This document shows positions 1 through 5,978 of a DNA stretch of 7,617 nucleotides, in pieces. Made by a program: the position numbers and the translations under genes. This DNA is from Pseudomonadota bacterium. Lineage in GTDB: Bacteria > Pseudomonadota > Gammaproteobacteria > Xanthomonadales > Xanthomonadaceae. The first letter of the stretch is position 1, and every line of letters begins with the position of its first letter. The stretch spans positions 1 through 7,617 of the forward strand of contig JAFAFD010000281.1 of the NCBI GenBank assembly GCA_023423675.1. Direction: 5' to 3'. The notes under the pieces are model-generated. The model did no database searches. It was not told the DNA's origin and saw nothing but the letters and a program-made list of their open reading frames with translations.

Positions 1-63
1 CCGCGACCCCCGAGACCTACACTCGACTCCTCGTCGGCAGCGTCAGATGTGTATACGACACAG
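1..63 (+). other. Illumina Nextera adapter contamination (non-genomic)
   Basis: Positions 3-22 match the 3' part of the Illumina P5 sequence at 18 of 20 bases. Positions 23-30 fill the 8-nt i5 index slot (TCGACTCC). Positions 31-44 are an exact match to the Nextera read-1 linker TCGTCGGCAGCGTC. Positions 45-63 match the Tn5 mosaic end AGATGTGTATAAGAGACAG at 17 of 19. All four mismatches are substitutions to C, which suggests low-quality base calls rather than biology. The order P5, index, linker, mosaic end is exactly that of a library molecule, so this is untrimmed adapter at a contig end. Genomic sequence probably begins at about 64. Confidence 0.96.
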
Positions 64-157
64 CCGCGGAGGGGACCCCGCCCGATGGCCGACCTCCACG
101 CTGGCGTTAACGCGAACCATGGCATGCTCGGCAGCCTGTCCACCCGGAACTCCCGCC
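64..157 (+). other. Incomplete 5' leader of lemA
   Basis: About 94 bases of apparently genomic, GC-rich sequence lie between the adapter and the lemA start. No sigma-70 promoter pair could be identified with any confidence. A weak Shine-Dalgarno-like GGAA lies at 146-149, 8 nt before the lemA ATG. The native promoter may lie beyond the contig end. The reading frame is open across this stretch only by chance. Confidence 0.5.
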
Positions 158-778
158 ATGCGCCTGCTCACCCGCGTCCTGCCCCTGCTGCTGATGGCCT
201 CCCTGATCTCCGGCTGCGGTTACAACGCCATCCAGCAGAAGGATGAGGCGGTCAAGGCCAGTTGGTCCGAAGTGCTCAACCAGTACAAGCGCCGCGCCGA
301 CCTGGTGCCCAACCTCGTGCAGACCGTCAAAGGTTTCGCCAGCCAGGAAGAGCGCGTGCTGACCGAAGTCACCAACGCCCGCTCGCGTGTCGGCCAGATC
401 AACGTCAACGCCGATGACCCGGCCTCGCTCAAGCAGTTCCAGCAGGCGCAGGGCGAACTGGGCAGCGCGCTGTCGCGCCTGCTGGTGGTCACCGAGAACT
501 ACCCCACGCTGAAGTCCGATGCCAACTTCCGCGACCTGCAGGCACAGCTGGAAGGTACCGAGAACCGCATCACCGTCGCCCGCGGCCGCTACATCCAGCA
601 GGTGCAGGACTACAACACCTACATCCGCTCGTTCCCGCAGCTGGTGACCGCGAAGCTCTTCGGCTACCAGCCCAAGCCCAACTTCAGCGTCGAGAACGAA
701 GCGCAGATCTCCAACGCGCCGGTGGTCGACTTCGGCACCACGCCGCAGCAGCAGCCGGCACCGCAGCCGGCGCACTGA
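158..778 (+). CDS. lemA: LemA family lipoprotein
   Basis: This 206-residue LemA-family protein is a helical membrane-associated protein of uncertain molecular role, widespread in bacteria. The chosen start gives a clean lipoprotein signal: Arg at 2 and 6, a hydrophobic core (7-18), and the lipobox L-I-S-G-C with Cys20 as the lipidated residue. Gly at +2 does not resemble an inner-membrane retention signal, so outer-membrane sorting is the default expectation. The family core follows: NQYKRRADLVPNLV (41-54), a helical region to about 110, and the conserved segment around NYPTLKSDANFRDLQ (114-128) and LEGTENRI (131-138). The C-terminus is Gln/Pro-rich. The frame stays open upstream to position 47, but that extension is partly adapter-encoded and would bury the signal peptide. 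The gene is first in a unit with two TPM-domain genes, a common LemA association, and the next gene starts 3 nt downstream. Family assignment is firm; function is unknown. Confidence 0.93.
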   Translation: MRLLTRVLPLLLMASLISGCGYNAIQQKDEAVKASWSEVLNQYKRRADLVPNLVQTVKGFASQEERVLTEVTNARSRVGQINVNADDPASLKQFQQAQGELGSALSRLLVVTENYPTLKSDANFRDLQAQLEGTENRITVARGRYIQQVQDYNTYIRSFPQLVTAKLFGYQPKPNFSVENEAQISNAPVVDFGTTPQQQPAPQPAH

Positions 779-781
779 CCG

Positions 782-1675
782 ATGCGCCTGGCCACCGCGC
801 TGCTGCTGGCGTTCCTGCTGTGGCTGCCGCTGGCGTCGCAGGCGCAGTCGCTCGCGCCGATTCCGGCGCTGGATTCGCCGGTGGTCGATACCACCGGCAC
901 CCTCGATGCCGCGCAGAAGCAGGCGCTGGTGCAGCAGGCATTGGACCTGCAGCAGCGCAAGGGCAGCCAGCTGCAGGTGCTGGTGGTGCCCAGCACCCAG
1001 CCCGAGGACATCGCCCAGTACACGACCCGCGTCTTCGACCAGTGGCAGATCGGCCGCAAGGGTGTGGATGACGGCGTGCTGCTGGTGGTGGCCAAGGATG
1101 ACCGGCGCGTGCGCATCGAGCCGGGCTACGGCCTCGAAGGCGCGATTCCCGATGCCATTGCCAACCGGGTCATCCAGGAATACCTGGTGCCGCGCTTCCG
1201 CAGCGGCGATTACGCCGGTGGCATCACCGACGCCACGGCCGTGCTGGTGAAGCTGGTCGATGGCGAGCCGTTGCCGGCGCCGGTCAGCGGCCAGCGCGGC
1301 CACGAACCGGGCGGTGGGGGCGATACCTGGATCCTGGCGCTGTTCATCGGCGTGTTCGCCGGCAGCATCCTGCGCGGGGTGTTCTCGCGGGTGCCACGCC
1401 CGCTGCGCGGCCTGCTCGGCGGCGGCGGCGCGGCGCTGGCCGCCTTCCTGTTCACCTCCACCCTGCTGGCCAGCGGCCTGGCCGGCATCGTCGGCCTGGT
1501 CGTGGCGATGCTGTCCGGCCACCCGGGGCGCTTTGCCGGCGGTGGCGGCTGGGGCGGCGGCAGCTGGGGTGGAGGCGGTGGCTTTGGCGGTGGTGGCGGT
1601 TTTGGTGGCGGCGGCGGTGGCTGGGGCGGTGGTGGTGGCCGCTCCGGCGGCGGCGGCGCCTCGGGAGGCTGGTGA
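782..1675 (+). CDS. Exported TPM-domain protein with glycine-rich tail (YgcG-like)
   Basis: A 297-residue membrane protein with a TPM domain (TPM_phosphatase, Psb32/YgcG type). It has a signal peptide at about 1-21 (hydrophobic LLLAFLLWLPLA, then S-Q-A before Q22). The TPM domain spans about 33-158 and includes the family-typical DDGVLLVVAKDDRRVRIEPG (96-115) and GYGLEG (115-120). Two hydrophobic segments follow at about 182-199 and 212-244. The tail (253-297) is almost entirely Gly broken by single Trp, Phe, Ser and Arg. This order matches the TPM proteins that accompany LemA. The name suggests phosphatase activity, but that is not established for bacterial members. The start lies 3 nt after the lemA stop with no clear Shine-Dalgarno, so translation is probably coupled. 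The stop overlaps the next start as TGATG. Domain assignment is strong; cellular role is unknown. Confidence 0.9.
   Translation: MRLATALLLAFLLWLPLASQAQSLAPIPALDSPVVDTTGTLDAAQKQALVQQALDLQQRKGSQLQVLVVPSTQPEDIAQYTTRVFDQWQIGRKGVDDGVLLVVAKDDRRVRIEPGYGLEGAIPDAIANRVIQEYLVPRFRSGDYAGGITDATAVLVKLVDGEPLPAPVSGQRGHEPGGGGDTWILALFIGVFAGSILRGVFSRVPRPLRGLLGGGGAALAAFLFTSTLLASGLAGIVGLVVAMLSGHPGRFAGGGGWGGGSWGGGGGFGGGGGFGGGGGGWGGGGGRSGGGGASGGW
1663..1668 (+). promoter_or_regulatory. Ribosome binding site for second TPM gene
   Basis: GGGAGG lies 6 nt before the ATG at 1675, inside the last codons of the upstream gene. It decides the start in favour of ATG 1675 over GTG 1672. Confidence 0.75.
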
Positions 1676-2169
1676 TGATCCGGCGCCTGCTCCGTCATGT
1701 GGTCGCGCCCTCGGTGCGGCGGGCCTTCCCGCCGGACACCCTGCAGGCCATCACCGAGGCCATTGCCGCCGGTGAGGCACGCCACGGCGGCCAGGTGATG
1801 TTCGCGGTGGAGGCGGACCTGCCGCTGCACGCGCTGTGGCGGGGCGTGACCCCGCGGCAGGCGGCCGAGCAGGCCTTCGCCCAGCTGCGCACCTGGGATA
1901 CCCACCACAACAACGGCGTGCTGATCTACCTGCTGCTGGCCGACCACGCCATCGAGATCGTGGCCGACCGCGGCCTGCACGGCCGGGTCAGCGTGGCGCA
2001 ATGGCAGCGGATCTGCACCCACCTGCGCGAGGGCCTGCGCGGGGCCAACCCGGTCGAGGCGCTGCGCAGCGCCATCGATGAAGTCTCCGCGCTGGTGGAA
2101 GGGCACTTTCCGGCCGCCACGCGGTCCGATGATGACGGCCTGCCCGACACCCCGCAGATCCTGGGTTGA
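1675..2169 (+). CDS. Second TPM-domain protein, cytosolic-looking
   Basis: A 164-residue protein with a single TPM-type domain (about 20-143). The pattern NNGVLIYLLLADHAIEIVAD (79-98) followed by RGLHG (99-103) parallels the DDGVLLVVAKDDRRVRIEPGYGLEG region of its neighbour. It has no signal peptide, no clear membrane segment and no glycine tail. It ends in an acidic, Pro-containing stretch (SDDDGLPDTP). The ATG at 1675 is preferred because GGGAGG at 1663-1668 sits 6 nt upstream and the start forms a TGATG overlap with the preceding stop. A GTG at 1672 would leave only 3 nt. The ribosome-binding site lies inside the codons for the neighbour's glycine tail, so the two genes are probably translationally coupled. 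The pair may act on the two faces of the membrane; that is inference. The function is unknown. Confidence 0.85.
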   Translation: MIRRLLRHVVAPSVRRAFPPDTLQAITEAIAAGEARHGGQVMFAVEADLPLHALWRGVTPRQAAEQAFAQLRTWDTHHNNGVLIYLLLADHAIEIVADRGLHGRVSVAQWQRICTHLREGLRGANPVEALRSAIDEVSALVEGHFPAATRSDDDGLPDTPQILG

Positions 2170-2173
2170 GCCG

Positions 2174-2179
2174 TAAAAT
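2174..2179 (+). promoter_or_regulatory. Possible -10 element upstream of lgt
   Basis: TAAAAT lies in the 36-nt gap between the second TPM gene and lgt, the only AT-rich patch in a very GC-rich neighbourhood. No convincing -35 hexamer is seen at the expected distance (about 2151-2156). A transcript from here would have a leader of only about 20 nt with AAGG (2194-2197) 8 nt before the lgt ATG. This would give lgt-thyA-folA its own transcription start; the evidence is weak. Confidence 0.3.
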
Positions 2180-2205
2180 ACCCGTACTCCCGCAAGGCAG
2201 CTTCC

Positions 2206-3093
2206 ATGATCTATTTCCACGACATCGACCCCATCGCCCTTTCGCTGGGGCCGATCAAGGTGCACTGGTACGGCATCATGTACCTGCTCGGCTTCACCGC
2301 GGCCTGGCTGCTGGGCCGCAAGCGTATTGCCGAGGGCCGCCTGCCGGGCGTCGATGCCAACGGTTTCTCCGACCTGCTGTTCTACGCCATGCTCGGCGTG
2401 GTTCTGGGCGGCCGCATCGGCTTCATGCTGTTCTACGCGCTGGGCGATTTCCTGCACAACCCCCTGCTGCTGTTCAAGGTGTGGGATGGCGGCATGAGCT
2501 TCCACGGTGGCCTGCTGGGTGTGGTGGTGGCCTGCTGGTGGTGGTCGCGCCGCAGCCGCCTGCATCTTTTCGACACCGTGGATTTCATCGCCCCGCTGGT
2601 GCCGATCGGCCTGGCACTGGGCCGGGTCGGCAACTTCATCGGCGCAGAGTTGTGGGGCAAGTACACTGACGGCACCTGGGGCGTGGTGTTCCCGTCCGGC
2701 CTGCCGGCTCCGTTGAATCAGCTCGACCACGCCACCCTGCAGGCGCAGTTCGCCACCGGCGCGCTGAACCAATACGCCCGCCATCCTTCCCAGCTGTATG
2801 AAGCGGCTCTGGAAGGGCTGGTGATGTTCACCGTGCTGTGGCTGGTGTCTGCCAAGCCGCGCCATCGCTACGTGGTGTCAGGGCTGTTCGCGCTCATGTA
2901 CGGCATCTTCCGCTTTGGCCTCGAGTTCGTGCGCATGCCCGACAACGGCATCTACATCGCCTTCGGCTGGCTGACCAAGGGCCAGATCCTGTGCGTGCCG
3001 CTCATCGCCTTCGGCCTGGTGCTGCTGGCCCTGTCGCGCCGCGCACCGGTGCTGCAGCCGCAGCCGATGGTGGCCGCGGAGGGCAAGGCATGA
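2206..3093 (+). CDS. lgt: Prolipoprotein diacylglyceryl transferase (Lgt)
   Basis: Lgt transfers the diacylglyceryl group from phosphatidylglycerol to the lipobox cysteine of prolipoproteins, the first step of lipoprotein maturation, in the inner membrane. The 295-residue length fits the family. Multiple hydrophobic segments are seen: about 21-37, 57-78, 100-112, 125-139, 203-215, 222-237 and 258-277. Family landmarks are HWYG (20-23, Tyr22 matching E. coli Tyr26), [11 protein letters not shown] (95-105, His100), GRVGNFI (139-145, Arg140 and Asn143), ELWG (148-151), RHPSQLYE (192-199), and Arg236 and Glu240 in FRFGLEF. The signature reads GNFIGAE, with Gly146 where E. coli has Asn149. The gene overlaps thyA by 4 nt (ATGA); lgt-thyA adjacency is also known in E. 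coli. The neighbouring LemA is a predicted substrate. Confidence 0.97.
   Translation: MIYFHDIDPIALSLGPIKVHWYGIMYLLGFTAAWLLGRKRIAEGRLPGVDANGFSDLLFYAMLGVVLGGRIGFMLFYALGDFLHNPLLLFKVWDGGMSFHGGLLGVVVACWWWSRRSRLHLFDTVDFIAPLVPIGLALGRVGNFIGAELWGKYTDGTWGVVFPSGLPAPLNQLDHATLQAQFATGALNQYARHPSQLYEAALEGLVMFTVLWLVSAKPRHRYVVSGLFALMYGIFRFGLEFVRMPDNGIYIAFGWLTKGQILCVPLIAFGLVLLALSRRAPVLQPQPMVAAEGKA
3078..3083 (+). promoter_or_regulatory. Ribosome binding site for thyA
   Basis: GGAGGG within the last lgt codons lies 6 nt before the thyA ATG at 3090. It supports this start over the in-frame upstream extension that would begin inside lgt at 2838. Confidence 0.8.
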
Positions 3094-3884
3094 AGGCCTA
3101 CCTCGACCTGCTCTCGCATGTGCTCGAGCACGGCACCGAGAAGAGCGACCGCACCGGCACCGGCACCCGCAGCGTGTTCGGCTGGCAGATGCGCTTCGAC
3201 CTCAACGAAGGCTTCCCGCTGGTCACCACCAAGAAGCTGCACCTGCGCTCGATCATCCACGAGCTGCTGTGGTTCCTGAAGGGCGATACCAACATCGGCT
3301 ACCTGAAGGATAACCAGGTACGCATCTGGGACGAGTGGGCCGACGAGAACGGCGACCTCGGCCCGGTCTACGGCAAGCAGTGGCGCAGCTGGGCCACCGC
3401 CGATGGCCGCGAGATCGACCAGATGCAGTGGTTGGTGGACGAGATCAAGCGCAACCCCGATTCGCGCCGGCTGGTGGTCAGCGCCTGGAACGTGGGCGAG
3501 CTTTCGCAGATGGCACTGATGCCGTGCCACAACCTGTTCCAGTTCTACGTGGTCGACGGCAAGCTCAGCTGCCAGCTGTACCAGCGCAGCGGCGACATCT
3601 TCCTCGGCGTGCCGTTCAACATCGCCAGCTACGCGCTGCTGACCCACATGGTGGCGCAGGCCACCGGTCTGGGCGTGGGCGACTTCGTGCATACGCTGGG
3701 CGATGCGCACCTGTATTCGAACCACTACGAGCAGGCCCGCGAGCAGCTGTCGCGTGAACCGCGCGCGCTACCGAAGCTGTGGTTGAACCCGGAGGTGACC
3801 GACCTGTTCGGCTTCCAGTTCGACGACATCCGCATTGATGGCTACGACCCGCACCCGGCGATCAAGGCGCCGGTGGCGGTATGA
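3090..3884 (+). CDS. thyA: Thymidylate synthase (ThyA)
   Basis: ThyA converts dUMP and 5,10-methylene-tetrahydrofolate to dTMP and dihydrofolate in the cytoplasm. The protein is 264 residues, the same length as E. coli ThyA, and key positions coincide in number: Arg21, Glu58, Trp80, Arg126 and Arg127, the nucleophile Cys146 in [12 protein letters not shown] (143-154), Arg166 in QRSGD (165-169), Asp169, Asn177, and His207 and Tyr209 in GDAHLYS (204-210). The C-terminus APVAV resembles the usual APVAI closing tail. The start is set by a strong GGAGGG and a 4-nt ATGA overlap with lgt. The stop overlaps folA by ATGA, so the dihydrofolate made here is recycled by the product of the next gene. No anomaly is seen. 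Confidence 0.98.
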   Translation: MKAYLDLLSHVLEHGTEKSDRTGTGTRSVFGWQMRFDLNEGFPLVTTKKLHLRSIIHELLWFLKGDTNIGYLKDNQVRIWDEWADENGDLGPVYGKQWRSWATADGREIDQMQWLVDEIKRNPDSRRLVVSAWNVGELSQMALMPCHNLFQFYVVDGKLSCQLYQRSGDIFLGVPFNIASYALLTHMVAQATGLGVGDFVHTLGDAHLYSNHYEQAREQLSREPRALPKLWLNPEVTDLFGFQFDDIRIDGYDPHPAIKAPVAV

Positions 3885-4381
3885 GTGCACTGAAGCTGTC
3901 GATGATCGTGGCGCTGGACCGCAACCGTGGCATCGGCCAGGGCAACGCCATGCCCTGGCACTTGCCGGACGACTTCAAGTACTTCAAGGCGCTCACCCTG
4001 GGCAAGCCGATCCTGATGGGGCGCAAGACCGCCGAATCGATCGGCCGCGTGCTGCCGGGGCGGACCAACCTGGTGCTGACCCGCAGCGGCCAGGTGCCGT
4101 TCGAGGGCATGCGCGCGGTGGCGTCGCTGGATGAAGCGAAGGCCATTGCCGAAGGCGAGGGCGCCAGCGAGCTGTGCATCATCGGCGGCGGCGAGATCTT
4201 CCGCCAGCTGCTGGACCAGGCCAGTGATCTGTACCTGACCTGGGTGGATGCCGAAGTATCGGCCGACACCCATTTCCCCGAGGTGGATCCGGGCGTCTGG
4301 CAGGAAACCAGCAGCGAGCCGCATCCGGCCGATGCGCGCCACGCGTACGCGTTCCGGTTCGTGCACTACGTGCGTCGCTGA
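3881..4381 (+). CDS. folA: Dihydrofolate reductase (FolA)
   Basis: FolA reduces dihydrofolate to tetrahydrofolate with NADPH. The 166-residue chromosomal type-I enzyme shows [19 protein letters not shown] (17-35), with Asp31 at the place of the E. coli catalytic Asp27. GRKTAESIG (47-55) is the NADPH-binding region, LPGRTN (58-63) carries the folate alpha-carboxylate Arg61, and IIGGGEIF (100-107) is the glycine turn. Differences from E. coli in the pocket or cofactor strip include Phe32 for Leu28, Tyr34 for Trp30 and Ala51 for Trp47; such changes occur across DHFRs. The start overlaps the thyA stop by 4 nt with only a weak GGTGG upstream, so translation is probably coupled to thyA. It is the last gene of the plus-strand block and is followed by the REP cluster. 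Confidence 0.97.
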   Translation: MSALKLSMIVALDRNRGIGQGNAMPWHLPDDFKYFKALTLGKPILMGRKTAESIGRVLPGRTNLVLTRSGQVPFEGMRAVASLDEAKAIAEGEGASELCIIGGGEIFRQLLDQASDLYLTWVDAEVSADTHFPEVDPGVWQETSSEPHPADARHAYAFRFVHYVRR

Positions 4382-4387
4382 CCATGG

Positions 4388-4460
4388 GTAGAGTCGACCG
4401 TTGGTCGACTGCTCTTGTTCGGACCTCGCGAACCCCCGCGCTCCGCGCGATAGTCGGCTG
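4388..4460 (+). repeat. SMAG/REP-type palindromic repeat, copy 1
   Basis: A GTAG header at 4388-4391 is followed by a perfect hairpin: 8-bp stem AGTCGACC/GGTCGACT (4392-4399 with 4403-4410), loop GTT. The body continues with smaller possible hairpins (GTTCG at 4417-4421 with CGAAC at 4429-4433; GCGC either side of TCC) and ends in ATAGTCGGCTG. It is repeated directly, with period 73, by copy 2. GTAG-headed short palindromes are the abundant REP family of Stenotrophomonas (SMAG), mobilised by RAYT transposases; none is encoded here. Confidence 0.85.
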
Positions 4461-4548
4461 GTAGAGTCGACCGTTGGTCGACTGCTCTTGTTCGGACCTC
4501 GCGAACCCCCCGCGCTCCGCGCGATAGTCGACTGACAGTCGACTCTAC
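4461..4548. repeat. SMAG/REP-type repeat, copy 2 with inverted end (GTAG...CTAC)
   Basis: A GTAG header at 4461-4464 and the same hairpin (4465-4472 with 4476-4483) repeat copy 1 almost exactly; the body has one extra C and a G-to-A change. It then ends in a second hairpin (AGTCGACT at 4526-4533 and 4537-4544, loop GAC) and CTAC at 4545-4548, the inverted header. The 11 bases at 4538-4548 are the reverse complement of 4388-4398 and of 4461-4471. The unit is therefore two facing GTAG elements sharing a body. Lying between convergent folA and apaH, it could stabilise or terminate both transcripts; no T-tract is present. Confidence 0.85.
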
Positions 4549-4558
4549 CCCTGTGCCC

Positions 4559-5566
4559 TCAGCTCTGCGGCGGTGCGCCGTTGTTGTTGCCGCCGCCACC
4601 ACCGCCACCACCGCGACGGCGGCGGCGGCGCGGGCCACGGTTGCCCGGTGCGGCCGGCTGGCCGTTGCCGCCTTCCTTGGTCTGCACCGCAGGCGCACGC
4701 GGCTGCGGCGGGCGTGCCGGCGGGCGGGCATTGGCCACCGGTGCCGGCACATCACGGCCGGGTACCTGCACCACGCGCAGTTCATCGGTGTCGAGCTGGA
4801 TGGCGGTGAGCTTGCCGCCCCACACCGCGCCGGTGTCGATGGCATGCACGCCCTGGGAGATGGTCAGGCCCAGCGCCGACCAGTGGCCACAGACCACCTT
4901 CAGGTCACGCTCGACCCGGCCCGGCACTTCGAACCAGGGGTACAGCCCCTGTTCCTGCGTGCCCGGCGTGCCCTTGTCCTCGATGCCGATGCGCCCACGC
5001 GGGGTGCAGTAGCGCATGCGGGTGAGCACGTTGATGATCGCGCGCGAGCGGTCGTAGCCGGACAGGTTCGGTGCCCAGCTCGGCTTGTCGCCGTACATGT
5101 TGCGGAACAGCTTGCGGTAGCCGGCGCCATGCAGCTGCACTTCCACCTCGGCGGCGTGCTTCTCGGCCATCTGCGTGGTCCACTTCGGCGCCAGGCCGGC
5201 GTGCACCATCATCCAGCCCAGCTCGCGGTCCACGTGCACCAGCTTCTGCAGGCGCAGCCAGTCCAGCAGCTCGTCGCGGTCCTCGGCCTGCACGATGCGC
5301 AGCAGGTCCGGGTTGACCTTGCGCTGCTCTTCCTCGGTGCGCGCACCCACGGCCAGCAGCGAAAGATCATGATTGCCCAGCACCACCACGCTGTGCTCGC
5401 GCAGCGAATGCACCAGGCGCAGGGTTTCCAGCGACTGTCCGCCGCGGTTCACCAGGTCGCCGCAGAACCACAGGGTGTCCTGCGCCGGGTCGAAGCGGAT
5501 CTTTTCCAGCAGTCGCTGGGTAACGTCGTAGCAGCCCTGCAGGTCGCCGATCGCCCATACACTCAT
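4559..5566 (-). CDS. apaH: Symmetrical Ap4A hydrolase / RNA decapping phosphatase (ApaH) with basic RG-rich tail
   Basis: ApaH cleaves Ap4A symmetrically to two ADP and removes Np4 caps from RNA 5' ends. The metallophosphatase core is complete: GDLQG (7-11), GDLVNRG (36-42), GNHD (64-67), VHAGLAP (121-127), GHWSALG (227-233) and AIDTGAVWGG (242-251). E. coli ApaH is about 280 residues; this protein has 335. The extra part, about 271-335, is Pro-, Arg- and Gly-rich with six Arg (313-318), eight Gly (319-326) and three Asn (327-329), predicted disordered and strongly basic. The start is supported by GGAGG at 5578-5574, 7 nt upstream. It is the last gene of the pdxA-rsmA-apaG-apaH block, 15 nt after apaG, and faces folA across the REP cluster. 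Identity is firm; the tail's role is unknown. Confidence 0.96.
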   Translation of the reverse strand: MSVWAIGDLQGCYDVTQRLLEKIRFDPAQDTLWFCGDLVNRGGQSLETLRLVHSLREHSVVVLGNHDLSLLAVGARTEEEQRKVNPDLLRIVQAEDRDELLDWLRLQKLVHVDRELGWMMVHAGLAPKWTTQMAEKHAAEVEVQLHGAGYRKLFRNMYGDKPSWAPNLSGYDRSRAIINVLTRMRYCTPRGRIGIEDKGTPGTQEQGLYPWFEVPGRVERDLKVVCGHWSALGLTISQGVHAIDTGAVWGGKLTAIQLDTDELRVVQVPGRDVPAPVANARPPARPPQPRAPAVQTKEGGNGQPAAPGNRGPRRRRRRGGGGGGGGNNNGAPPQS

Positions 5567-5573
5567 CGTCCGG

Positions 5574-5578
5574 CCTCC
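5574..5578 (-). promoter_or_regulatory. Ribosome binding site for apaH
   Basis: GGAGG on the minus strand, 7 nt before the apaH ATG, in the 15-nt gap after the apaG stop. It fixes the apaH start. Confidence 0.8.
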
Positions 5579-5581
5579 GTG

Positions 5582-5965
5582 TCAGTGCAGGGTACGCGGC
5601 ACGGCCAGCACGAAAGGTGCGACCGGCGCGGCGAATTCGGTGCCGTCATCGGCAACCATGTCGTAGTGGCCCTGCATGGTCCCGTGGTCGGTCCCCAGCA
5701 TGACACCCGAGGTGTAACGGAAGTCTTCACCCGGGCGCAGGCGCGGCTGCTCGCCGATCACGCCGTCGCCATCGACATGCTCGACGCGGCCGTTGGCATC
5801 GGTGATGCGCCAGTGGCGGGCGACCAGGCGCGCGGCAACGCGCCCCTGGTTGTGGATGCGGATCGTATAGGCGAACGCATAGCGGCCGTCTTCCGGCGCG
5901 GATTGGTCGTCGAGGAAGCGCGGAGCAACCTCGACAGTAATGGCGTAAACGTCAGCGTCTTCCAT
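5582..5965 (-). CDS. apaG: ApaG domain protein
   Basis: ApaG (DUF525) is a small beta-sandwich protein of the fibronectin-III-like type encoded next to apaH in many proteobacteria; its role is unclear, and eukaryotic relatives occur in F-box proteins and PDIP38. The 127-residue protein shows [14 protein letters not shown] (28-41), [12 protein letters not shown] (48-59), [15 protein letters not shown] (66-80; compare the E. coli GEGVVGxQP region), YTSGVML (84-90), [14 protein letters not shown] (95-108) and F-x-L-A-V-P near the end. The start at 5965 leaves 13 nt after rsmA and matches the usual N-terminal length; neither it nor an ATG at 5989, which would add 8 residues and overlap rsmA by 11 nt, has a strong Shine-Dalgarno. 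The frame extends further upstream inside rsmA without meaning. Confidence 0.94.
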   Translation of the reverse strand: MEDADVYAITVEVAPRFLDDQSAPEDGRYAFAYTIRIHNQGRVAARLVARHWRITDANGRVEHVDGDGVIGEQPRLRPGEDFRYTSGVMLGTDHGTMQGHYDMVADDGTEFAAPVAPFVLAVPRTLH

Positions 5966-5978
5966 ACCGGCAGTGTAA

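Noticed and set aside
1..63. A Tn5-like transposon end as a natural mobile element
   Set aside because: The 19-bp mosaic end is attached to the synthetic linker, index and P5 sequence, so it is a library adapter and not an insertion.
107..2865. Two long minus-strand open frames (107-1522 and 1210-2865), one reading as a proline-rich protein
   Set aside because: They are antisense shadows of lemA, the TPM genes and lgt in high-GC DNA; the proline run is the reverse of the glycine tail. They show no domain sense and no ribosome-binding sites.
2838..3089. N-terminal extension of ThyA by 84 residues
   Set aside because: It lies inside lgt in another frame. The start at 3090 gives the standard 264 residues with conserved numbering and a strong ribosome-binding site.
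4388..4548. CRISPR array
   Set aside because: There are only two adjacent direct copies with no spacers, each carrying internal hairpins and a GTAG header. This is a REP-type cluster.
4382..4558. Intrinsic (Rho-independent) terminator between folA and apaH
   Set aside because: Strong hairpins exist but no T-tract follows on either strand. A role at mRNA 3' ends remains possible through the REP elements.
4366..4845. Minus-strand open frame across the REP cluster
   Set aside because: It runs through non-coding repeats and out of frame with apaH. It has no recognisable product.
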